The notes under the pieces: generated by a model
The model's database searches: none
Told to the model about the DNA's origin: nothing
What the model saw: the letters and a program-made list of their open reading frames with translations, nothing else
NCBI RefSeq assembly: GCF_000448565.1
Contig: NZ_CM002128.1
Span: 1,128,244-1,179,401 of the forward strand
DNA: 51,158 nucleotides
Reading direction: 5' to 3'
Source: Streptococcus sp. HSISM1
GTDB lineage: Bacteria; Bacillota; Bacilli; Lactobacillales; Streptococcaceae
Part shown: one piece after another, positions 44,677 to 51,158 of the stretch
Layout of the letters: each line of letters opens with the position of its first letter
Position numbering within the stretch: position 1 is the stretch's first letter
Position numbers and translations under genes: made by a program

Positions 44677-45172
44677 CCAAATACCTTTCTTTAAACTGTA
44701 GCTGTAGTGATTGGGCTAACTGACTAGGATTGGTCCCGGGCTGATCCAAAGGAACCGCTAGACCAAGCTCTCTGTAGTAATCTTCCCAAAACGGACTAAT
44801 CTCTTGTTCTCCTTCCCCAAACCTCATGGGAATGGTCTCAAAAATAGGAAGTAGTTCGGCAATGAACTGGGAACAGTAATAACCATCTCCATCCGGGTAA
44901 AAGGAAGCATTGTAGGGAGCACCTAAAAGACTCTCTGCCCGCTTTTTGACTTCTTTGAGATCGATTCCCGAATAGCGATAAAGGTCATAGACTTTCTCAG
45001 CTTCAAAGAAATCTTCAGGGGATTGGGCAAGGACGCCACCTTCTACCGTGGCATGATAAATGAATCCGTCCAAAAAGATGGCCACATGGCTATAGTTGCC
45101 AGTTGATGCCTGGATGGCCTGCCCCATTTCTGTATTTTCACTGACAAAAATCAAATCGCCCGTCTCCAACAT
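44660..45172 (-). CDS. YiiX/YebB-like NlpC/P60-family cysteine hydrolase
   Basis: 170 residues, no signal peptide. A permuted papain-like fold is indicated by SHVAIFLDGFIYHAT (catalytic His) and GDGYYCSQFIAELL (catalytic Cys). YiiX/YebB-like enzymes are intracellular hydrolases of uncertain substrate, possibly amide bonds of cell-wall or lipid conjugates. Coupled to the DUF1803 gene downstream. Confidence 0.8.
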   Translation of the reverse strand: MLETGDLIFVSENTEMGQAIQASTGNYSHVAIFLDGFIYHATVEGGVLAQSPEDFFEAEKVYDLYRYSGIDLKEVKKRAESLLGAPYNASFYPDGDGYYCSQFIAELLPIFETIPMRFGEGEQEISPFWEDYYRELGLAVPLDQPGTNPSQLAQSLQLQFKERYLDDYNH

Positions 45173-45186
45173 GGTCTTCTCCTAGC

Positions 45187-45211
45187 AAAAAAGGAGCCGA
45201 AACTCCTTTTT
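45187..45211 (-). terminator. Terminator after ppaC
   Basis: AAAAAAGGAG / CTCCTTTTT, a short stem with T run between ppaC and the YiiX-like gene. Confidence 0.7.
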
Positions 45212-45235
45212 AACGATGGGTTTCCCCATTTATCA

Positions 45236-46171
45236 TTAGCCATTAAAGCTTTCAGTCAATTGAGGTACCACTTGTTTCTTACGTGAAACAGCGCCTGGAA
45301 GGAAAGCGTGGTTGTTTTCAAGTTTGAAGTTGAAAGCTGCTTCTACCTTGTCCATATTAGCACCAAGGGCAAGAATTTCTGAGTTTGAGTTGACGATGTC
45401 TGTAATCATCAAGACAAAGTCAGAGTACCCGTTAGCTGCATTGGCAGCTTGGATGGCTGCTTCGATTTCAGCTTGGCGTTCCAAAACTTCAGCAATATCA
45501 ACTGTGTTCACTTGAGCCACACGAACGTTATTTCCGTTCAATTCAAAAGTCTTAGCATCGATATCGATCAATTCTTCTGCTGATTTGCTTGCCAAGTTGG
45601 TACCAGCCTTGAGCATGGCAAGACCGTATTCTTCCAAGTTGACACCAGCCAATTCAGCCAATTCTGGCGCAATCACCTTATCAGATGGGTGTGTTGTTGG
45701 AGATTTCAAAAGAAGGGTATCTGAAATCAAACCTGAAAGCATCAAACCTGCCAATTCTTTTGGCACTGCTACACCGTGTTCTTTGAACATGCGGTATACG
45801 ATAGAAGATGCTGATCCAACTGGTTCCAGACGCATGTATAGTGGGCTAGCAGTTTCAAAGTTTGCCACACGGTGGTGATCCACTACACCGTAAACTTCTA
45901 CTTCAGCGATATCTGAAACAGATTGTTGGAATTCGTTGTGGTCTGTCAAGATGACTTGCTCTGCACCTTCTGCTTTAGCAGATGTGATAACGCGTGGAGC
46001 TTCCACACCAAAATAATCCAATACGAAAGCTGTTTCTTCATTTGGAGTTCCAAGAGCCACTGCTTCTGTATCCAAACCATAAGCTTCTTTTGCAAGATAA
46101 GCAAAAGCTACAGATGAGCCGATAGCATCTGAGTCAGGATTTTGGTGACCAAAAACGAGAATTTTTGACAT
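45236..46171 (-). CDS. ppaC: Manganese-dependent inorganic pyrophosphatase (family II)
   Basis: 311 residues. DHH-type motifs: [19 protein letters not shown] and VDHHR bind Mn2+, and the C-terminal DHHA2 domain ends [13 protein letters not shown] with the SRKKQ substrate motif. Hydrolyses pyrophosphate and so drives biosynthesis. Single gene with its own terminator. Confidence 0.97.
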   Translation of the reverse strand: MSKILVFGHQNPDSDAIGSSVAFAYLAKEAYGLDTEAVALGTPNEETAFVLDYFGVEAPRVITSAKAEGAEQVILTDHNEFQQSVSDIAEVEVYGVVDHHRVANFETASPLYMRLEPVGSASSIVYRMFKEHGVAVPKELAGLMLSGLISDTLLLKSPTTHPSDKVIAPELAELAGVNLEEYGLAMLKAGTNLASKSAEELIDIDAKTFELNGNNVRVAQVNTVDIAEVLERQAEIEAAIQAANAANGYSDFVLMITDIVNSNSEILALGANMDKVEAAFNFKLENNHAFLPGAVSRKKQVVPQLTESFNG

Positions 46172-46260
46172 GTTTCTACCTCTTTATTTCATTTATAGAT
46201 TCACTCTATTTTAGCACGTTTTGCCATTTAAAGAAAGGGAATAGTTGTGCATTTCATCAG

Positions 46261-46288
46261 AAAAAGACAGCTGGAAGGCCCAGCTGTC
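46261..46288 (-). terminator. Terminator after pflA
   Basis: GACAGCTGG / CCAGCTGTC stem followed by TTTTT on the minus strand, just after the stop at 46297. Confidence 0.85.
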
Positions 46289-46296
46289 TATAGTTT

Positions 46297-47091
46297 TTAT
46301 CCTTTGACCCGTTTCAGGTAATCTTGGTAACTTTCTGTTTCCATCAAATCTTTTGCATTTTGGACCCGTTCTTTTGTTGGTGGTTTCACACCCTCCAACT
46401 TGTACGGAATGCCCAATTCACGCCATTTGAATTCCCCCATAGTATGGTAAGGCAGGATTTCAAATTTATCGACATTTTTAAGGGTTTTAACAAATTTTCC
46501 AAGTTCGATCAAGTCGTCATCTCGGTCTGTCAAACCTGGCACCAAAACGTGACGAATCCAGACTGGTTTTCCAATATCAGATAGGTACTTGGCACAAGCT
46601 AGAATCGTTTTATTGGTATGGCTGGTCACAATTTTGTGTCGTTCATCATTGATTTCCTTGATATCCAGAAGCACCAAGTCTGTCACCGCCATCAAGCGGT
46701 CGAATTTTTCCAAATAACGAGGTGTATTCCGAAAAGGAAGGGCACAGGTATCCAAGGTACAATGAATGCCCAACTCTTGAGCCTTAGTGAAAAGTGCAAT
46801 CAAAAAGTCAATCTGCAAGAGGGCTTCTCCACCACTGACTGTGATCCCACCTTTTTGGCCCCAAAATCCACGATAACGGAGGGCTTCTTCTAGGACATCA
46901 TCCACTGTCCGTTCACGGGACTTGTTGGTTTCCATTGCCCAAGTATCTGGATTGTGGCAGTATTGGCACCGCATTTGACACCCTTGAAGAAAAACAATAA
47001 AGCGGATCCCAGGCCCATCTACTGCTCCAAAACTTTCTGTTGAGTGTACCATTCCTGTTACTTTTCCATAGTCAACTGTTTCATTTTCCAT
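46297..47091 (-). CDS. pflA: Pyruvate formate-lyase activating enzyme
   Basis: 264 residues. Radical SAM motif CQMRCQYC (CxxxCxxC) near residue 36-43, GGITVSGGEALLQ, and DIKEINDERHK. It installs the glycyl radical on pyruvate formate-lyase for anaerobic mixed-acid fermentation. A TTATAAT -10 lies about 45 bases upstream, and a cre-like TTGAAAACGTTTTAT is seen on the forward strand at 47108-47122, suggesting CcpA control (one mismatch, inferred). Confidence 0.95.
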   Translation of the reverse strand: MENETVDYGKVTGMVHSTESFGAVDGPGIRFIVFLQGCQMRCQYCHNPDTWAMETNKSRERTVDDVLEEALRYRGFWGQKGGITVSGGEALLQIDFLIALFTKAQELGIHCTLDTCALPFRNTPRYLEKFDRLMAVTDLVLLDIKEINDERHKIVTSHTNKTILACAKYLSDIGKPVWIRHVLVPGLTDRDDDLIELGKFVKTLKNVDKFEILPYHTMGEFKWRELGIPYKLEGVKPPTKERVQNAKDLMETESYQDYLKRVKG

Positions 47092-47256
47092 TGAGGAACC
47101 TCTTCTCTTGAAAACGTTTTATGGTTTTATTATAACACGATTCCATCTATTTTAAAGAGTTGAAGCTTCTTTTTGAAAAGAAACTGTTCTTTTCAGTAGT
47201 TTTCATTGTCCTAGTACAGTTTCCAATATGGGACTATCTGTCCTGTATTTTAGGAG

Positions 47257-47284
47257 AAAAAAAGGAGCCAGCGACTCCTTTTTT
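47257..47284 (-). terminator. Terminator after the surface nuclease gene
   Basis: AAAAAAAGGAG / CTCCTTTTTT stem with T run, directly downstream of the stop at 47306. Confidence 0.8.
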
Positions 47285-47305
47285 AGATCTTTCTTACAAA
47301 ACACG

Positions 47306-49618
47306 TTAATGAGTAGTCTTTTTCTTCTTATACAAGGCAAGACTCATCGTAGCTACTGCCACTCCAAAAAGAGCTAGATAGCTTGTTTCTTGTCCAGTAG
47401 ATGGAAGGATTTTCCGCTTGCCTGGTGTCTTAGTTTCTGTTGTTGCCTCTTCCTTGTCGTCTTGCTTCTCATCTTCGTTCTTGCCCTTCTCTTTGCTTTC
47501 AGATGTTGAACTCTTTTGTTCATTGGCTTGAGTCTGATGAGGGACTAGTTGAGACCCTGGATTCGATGAAGAAGGGCTGGTTTGATCCGTTGCTTGTCCT
47601 GAATTCCCTTGTTGATCATCCGTCGGTGTTCCTGGAGTTTGTGCTCCACTAAAGTCGATTTGGACCAAAACAGGATCATGGTCTGATGCACGACCGTGTT
47701 CCTTCATAAAGGAAGCATTGATATGGACTGGTTCAAACCTTGCTTTGGCTGCCATGTTGTTTGAGATAAAAATGTTATCCAATACTTGATTGCTACCACG
47801 GTAGAAATAAGAATAGCGATCACCTGCATCATGTTGGGACATTAAGTTGGTTAGCTCATTGCCCGCAAGGATCTGTGCTGTGGTTGAGAAATCGTAATCA
47901 TTAAAATCACCCGTCAAAACGAAGGTCGTCTTCGGATTTTGCTTCAATCCTTCTTGGACGAATTGATGGATGACACTAGCTTGTGCTTCACGAGTTGGCA
48001 AGGTATGTTCCACTGCTGGTTGGCTTGCCCCATAAATAGCATCATCTCCGATTTTTGATTTCAAGTGATTAGCAATCACCACAACTGGTTGACCTTTGAA
48101 TTCAAACTCAACAGCTAAAGACTTGCGAGTATGATTAAACGATGGGTCATTAGGGGCAATCCGAGCTGGATTTTTAACCAGGTGTCCCTTGTCAAATTGT
48201 GCTGCTTCGTTGCTAGTTGCTGCCTCTTTTTTGGCTAAGTTCACGCGTTCTGGATTGTAGAGGATTCCCAAACGAATATTAGAACCAGGCTTTCCTCCGT
48301 CAGCGCCATCTACTGGAGCAACCTCCGTATACTCATAGCTCTTGCCACCCAATTCCTTGATCCGATTGGCTAGTTTGCGTCCACTTTCAACACCACTGGT
48401 CGTCCCGTCATCCACACTACCATTATTGTCCTGCACTTCGATCAAAGTAATGATGTCTGGATTGTGAATTTCATGGATAAAGGAATTGGCAATCAGCGTC
48501 ACCTTATCCTCTGGGGTTTCATTTTTGGCATTGTTGGCCGAGAAATTTTCAATATTGTAGGAAGCGATGGTCAGCTTGTCCTCACTTGGTTGGGTTTGAG
48601 CTGCTTGACGCTGCAAGCCACCATCTTGGACTGTCAACTGTTGAGTGGGCTCTAATTTATAGAAGCTATTTCGATACGTTACCACTCCTGTCACGTCTTC
48701 TGTAAAGTAATCCTTGGCTTTTGCGACAAACTGATTTCCAACATAAATCGGGATCGTCGCTGTATTTTGCGCATGTGGCCGTAGATTCAGACCCCCAATA
48801 TTGTTTAAAGGAAGTCCTGTGAAATCTTCTCCCAATACATAGATATCTCCTTTGTACTGGGGACCAAGTACATGCGGTTTCTTCACCACTGTGAGCATTC
48901 CTTCCAGGCTTTCCCAATAATCGAGGGCATCGGTTTCTGGAGCATAAGCCGTCGGATTAGGCTTCACTTCTGATGGCATGCCCGCAGTGATATTCACAGC
49001 TTCTGGAAGTGGGGCTGTCCCATCTTTTGTGATCCAAGCATCGACCAGCATGGTCACCGTTAAACTATTCGTCGGTTCCTTAAAGGTCTTCCCGGCTCCT
49101 AAAGTGACTTCTTCCATATATCCTTCCTTGACGGTAGCTGTGATTTTTACCTTGTCACCGACCTTGACCTTGTATTTAGAAACAACATAAATCCCATCTG
49201 AAGTCCGATTATTACCATCCGATTCTATATCTTGAGCATAAAAACCATAGCGATCTGTTTTAGTCACCACCGCATTTTTGAAGGCCACCTTTTGGCCTTC
49301 CAGTGGAGAGCGTTGCGATTCCCCTTGAATTTCCCCGATCTTAACCGTTTTCTCCTCAGTATCGTCCGAGGAACTGCTAGATGTCTCTTCTTTATCACTC
49401 GAAGCTCTCGTCGTAGCGTCTGTAGTTGTTGTTGTAGCGGAAGTCGAACTATTTGTCGAGCTTTCCTCGCTGCTAGTGTTCGTCACAAGCGCTGGCTCTG
49501 AAGTCGAAGCTGTGGTCTCGTCTGCAACTACCGTGAGGGCACTGCTAAAGACCCCCAACTGACTAGCCAATAAGGTGGCTACTCCCAGTAGGCGAATCTT
49601 TTTACCGTTTTTTCTCAT
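47306..49618 (-). CDS. LPxTG-anchored extracellular nuclease (SWAN/SpnA-like)
   Basis: 770 residues. Signal peptide (KKIRLLGVATLLASQLGVFS), Ser/Thr-rich region (about 40-100), an OB-fold domain (GQKVAFKNAVVTKTDRYG), then the endonuclease/exonuclease/phosphatase domain: IASYNIENFSANN, LIEVQDN (catalytic Glu), TGDFNDYDFS, SDHDPVLVQID (catalytic Asp-His). Ends with LPSTG at about 738, a hydrophobic helix and KKKK for sortase A. Related surface nucleases (S. sanguinis SWAN, S. pyogenes SpnA) degrade neutrophil DNA traps. ATG 49618 chosen for GGAG upstream. Confidence 0.92.
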   Translation of the reverse strand: MRKNGKKIRLLGVATLLASQLGVFSSALTVVADETTASTSEPALVTNTSSEESSTNSSTSATTTTTDATTRASSDKEETSSSSSDDTEEKTVKIGEIQGESQRSPLEGQKVAFKNAVVTKTDRYGFYAQDIESDGNNRTSDGIYVVSKYKVKVGDKVKITATVKEGYMEEVTLGAGKTFKEPTNSLTVTMLVDAWITKDGTAPLPEAVNITAGMPSEVKPNPTAYAPETDALDYWESLEGMLTVVKKPHVLGPQYKGDIYVLGEDFTGLPLNNIGGLNLRPHAQNTATIPIYVGNQFVAKAKDYFTEDVTGVVTYRNSFYKLEPTQQLTVQDGGLQRQAAQTQPSEDKLTIASYNIENFSANNAKNETPEDKVTLIANSFIHEIHNPDIITLIEVQDNNGSVDDGTTSGVESGRKLANRIKELGGKSYEYTEVAPVDGADGGKPGSNIRLGILYNPERVNLAKKEAATSNEAAQFDKGHLVKNPARIAPNDPSFNHTRKSLAVEFEFKGQPVVVIANHLKSKIGDDAIYGASQPAVEHTLPTREAQASVIHQFVQEGLKQNPKTTFVLTGDFNDYDFSTTAQILAGNELTNLMSQHDAGDRYSYFYRGSNQVLDNIFISNNMAAKARFEPVHINASFMKEHGRASDHDPVLVQIDFSGAQTPGTPTDDQQGNSGQATDQTSPSSSNPGSQLVPHQTQANEQKSSTSESKEKGKNEDEKQDDKEEATTETKTPGKRKILPSTGQETSYLALFGVAVATMSLALYKKKKTTH

Positions 49619-49652
49619 GCGTTTCTCCATCCCTAAAAAGTTTTCCTCTTTT

Positions 49653-49690
49653 ATTATAAGGGAAGAACTTTGTATTTTCAAGCGCTTTCA
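49653..49690 (-). promoter_or_regulatory. Nuclease promoter with cre-like site
   Basis: -35 TTGAAA (49676-49681), 17-base spacer, -10 TATAAT (49653-49658) on the minus strand. TGAAAGCGCTTGAAAA (49675-49690) resembles a CcpA cre site and overlaps the -35, suggesting repression by good sugars. Operator role inferred. Confidence 0.65.
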
Positions 49691-49702
49691 AAAATATTTT
49701 TC

Positions 49703-49738
49703 AAAAAAAACACTTCGACCCAAAAAGATCGAAGTGTC
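49703..49738 (-). terminator. Terminator after the treC remnant
   Basis: ACACTTCGA / TCGAAGTGT stem followed on the minus strand by TTTTTTTT. Confidence 0.9.
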
Positions 49739-49744
49739 AAGAAC

Positions 49745-50440
49745 TTAAGCTAAAATTGCCAGTGTCTGATACGGTTTAAGAATTACTTTTTCAAAAAGCT
49801 CTACGTTCTCATAGTTGGATAAAAGCACGCGCCCTGTTTGGTAGTCTTTTGGAATCGCTACTTCGACTTCACTTCCATAGAAATGATTGAGTACCAAGAG
49901 TTTTTGATCGTCTATGTGGCGTTCAAAAGCGTAGATTTCTTGACTATCTTCCAGTGCTGGCAGGTAGCTTCCTTCTGAAATGATGGGCATTTCTTTGCGC
50001 AAGCGAATCAATTCTTTATAGAAGGTAAAGATTGGACCATCCATTTCCTTTTCAACATTGATATCTTTATAGGACTTCCCAACTTTCAACCATGGCGTAC
50101 CTGTTGAAAAACCTGCATTTTCAGAAGCATCCCATTGCATGGGCGTACGAGAATTATCACGGGACTTAGCTTGGATAATCTTAAAGGCTTGCTCAGGAGA
50201 CTTGCCTTGATCCAAAAGCATTTGGTAAGCATTGATGGACTCGACATCCATATAATCTACCATCGAATCATAGTCTGGGTCAATCATGCCAATTTCTTCG
50301 CCCATGTAGATGTAGGGTGTTCCGCGTGAAAGGTGGATGCTGGCTGCCAGCATGGTCGCTCCTTCATTGCGGAAGTTCTTGATATCCACAAAGCGATTCA
50401 AAGCACGAGGTTGGTCATGGTTATTCCAGAAAAGAGCACT
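49745..50440 (-). pseudogene. treC: Trehalose-6-phosphate hydrolase TreC, C-terminal remnant
   Basis: The frame begins at a junction near 50440 and runs ALFWNNHDQPRALNRFVDIK, then SRDNSRTPMQWDASENAGFS and the C-terminal beta domain to YQTLAILA. This is the last 230 or so of about 540 residues of a GH13 trehalose-6-phosphate hydrolase. The NNHDQPR aspartate is kept, but the nucleophile and acid/base residues lie in the missing part, so it cannot work. Upstream of the junction the sequence turns directly into treR on the other strand. Either a deletion or an assembly misjoin removed the rest. Confidence 0.88.
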
Positions 50441-51045
50441 ACCAGGTCAGTCGAGATACCATCCGTAAATCGCTCAAGCTCTTGCAGGAAGAAGGCTTTA
50501 TCGAGACTGTTCAAGGGATGGGGTCGCAAATTTGTAGGCAAGCACACTTTGACTTCCCCGTTTCCCAATTAACCAGCTACCAAGAAATCGTCAAAGCTTC
50601 TGGTCTTCGCTCAGAAACCAATGTCATTCGTTTGGAAAAAATCAGTATTGATGAAAAAGGCGCTAAAAAGACAGGTTTCCCCCTTCACCGATTGGTTTGG
50701 AAAGTAACCCGACAACGGGTGGTGGATGGCGTCGCTTCTGTCTTAGATATTGATTACCTAGACAGGAAGCTGATCCCTGGCTTAACCAAGGAAATTGCCC
50801 AGCACTCTATCTACCAATATATAGAAGAAGACTTGAAATTGCAGATTGGCTATGCCAAAAAAGAAATCTTGATTTCACCAATCGATAATCGTGACAAAAT
50901 CTTACTGGATCTTGGAAAAGACCAACACGTGGTGACGGTCCGCTCCCAAATTCACCTAGCAGACGGACGCCAATTCCAGTTCAGCGAAAGCCGTCACAAA
51001 TTAGATAAGTTCCATTTTGTCGACTATGCAGAACGGAGGAAATAA
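50437..51045 (+). pseudogene. treR: Trehalose operon repressor TreR (GntR family), N-terminus missing
   Basis: Frame starts at the same junction in the middle of the DNA-binding domain: HYQVSRDTIRKSLKLLQEEG is the recognition-helix part of a GntR winged helix, then a UTRA effector domain (SGLRSETNVIRLEKISID, VKxxTRQRVVDG-like region, RSQIHLADGRQFQFSESRHK). About the first 35 residues, the start codon and the promoter are absent. In streptococci treR stands divergent from treP-treC; one deletion from inside treC to inside treR would give exactly this arrangement and would remove treP. Confidence 0.85.
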
Positions 51046-51046
51046 A

Positions 51047-51158
51047 GGAGGCTGGGACAAAAGTCCTAGCCTCTCAATTATTTTTGGATTGTCGAGCAAG
51101 ACGCAGTGGTTGAGTGGGCTCTCTACGCTGATTTCATCAGCTTTTACAGCCCTACTCA
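51047..51158. repeat. Compound intergenic repeat, copy B (cut by window end)
   Basis: Reverse-complement copy of 33397-33509 with few differences: GAGGCTGGGAC-AAAA-GTCCTAGCCTC then the TTGAGTGGGCT ... AGCCCTACTCA stem. It starts two bases after the treR stop, so its first hairpin acts as the treR terminator, just as copy A does for clpP. The window ends inside it, consistent with a contig breaking at a repeat. Confidence 0.85.

Noticed and set aside
1-51158. CRISPR arrays, tRNA or rRNA genes, intact insertion sequences, prophage genes
   Set aside because: No regularly spaced repeats, tRNA-like CCA-ending cloverleafs, rRNA stretches or transposase frames were seen by eye.

Overview
The window is chromosomal DNA of a Streptococcus, most likely of the Mitis/Sanguinis group (S. 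parasanguinis, S. australis or a close relative). The evidence is the gene content and order: cvfB-frr-pyrH, rplK-rplA, the tmk-holB-yabA-rsmI cluster, the livJHMGF operon next to ylbG, clpP and upp, a lysine-type murE divergent from the ytgP flippase, ppaC, pflA, and an LPxTG-anchored nuclease. Promoters are of the usual low-GC type (TTGACA/TATAAT, 17-base spacers) and several known streptococcal operators are readable: CodY, CtsR, MET-box, a cre-like site and a Mg2+ M-box riboswitch.

Layout. 1-3.1 kb: translation and nucleotide genes (cvfB partial, frr, pyrH, rplA, rplK). 3.1-7.6 kb: a DUF3397 membrane protein, then an AT-rich island that reads as a complete radical-SAM RiPP system: a 26-residue precursor peptide too short for routine gene calling, a radical SAM/SPASM maturase, a peptide-exporter-like ABC protein and a divergent Rgg regulator. 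7.6-15.3 kb: a P-type ATPase, a VOC protein, FtsK and three unrecognised genes. 15.4-25.3 kb: a DMT exporter, the SlrA-like rotamase lipoprotein, an ABC-F protein, small repair and stress genes, the tmk-holB-yabA-rsmI operon, a YitT protein and a CBS/ACT protein. 25.4-27.7 kb: a second AT-rich Rgg island with an MFS transporter. 28.3-34.9 kb: branched-chain amino-acid uptake, ylbG, clpP and upp. 35.1-40.4 kb: mgtA behind an M-box, and patB-metB behind a MET-box. 40.8-47.1 kb: ytgP, murE, DUF1803, a YiiX-like hydrolase, ppaC and pflA. 47.3-51.2 kb: the surface nuclease, then fused remnants of treC and treR, and a repeat cut by the window end.

Three points matter most to a reader. First, the RiPP locus at 5.2-7.6 kb is the best candidate for an undescribed system. 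Its precursor ends in NLICGSAC and carries an Asn-x-x-Cys motif like the one cross-linked in the streptococcal NxxC thioether family. Second, seven genes are broken by one-base changes in A/T homopolymers (frr, rplK, the radical SAM gene, its rgg, ftsK, yabA, holB). At least frr, rplK and holB are expected to be essential, so these are almost certainly consensus errors, and the RiPP genes should be presumed intact until resequenced. Third, an intergenic element occurs three times (17520-17681, 27941-28265, 40641-40777). It has complementary ends and an internal hairpin in which two base pairs change together, which is the mark of a selected RNA structure; I do not recognise the family.

Limits: everything here was read by eye. 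No homology search, folding program or GC calculation was run.
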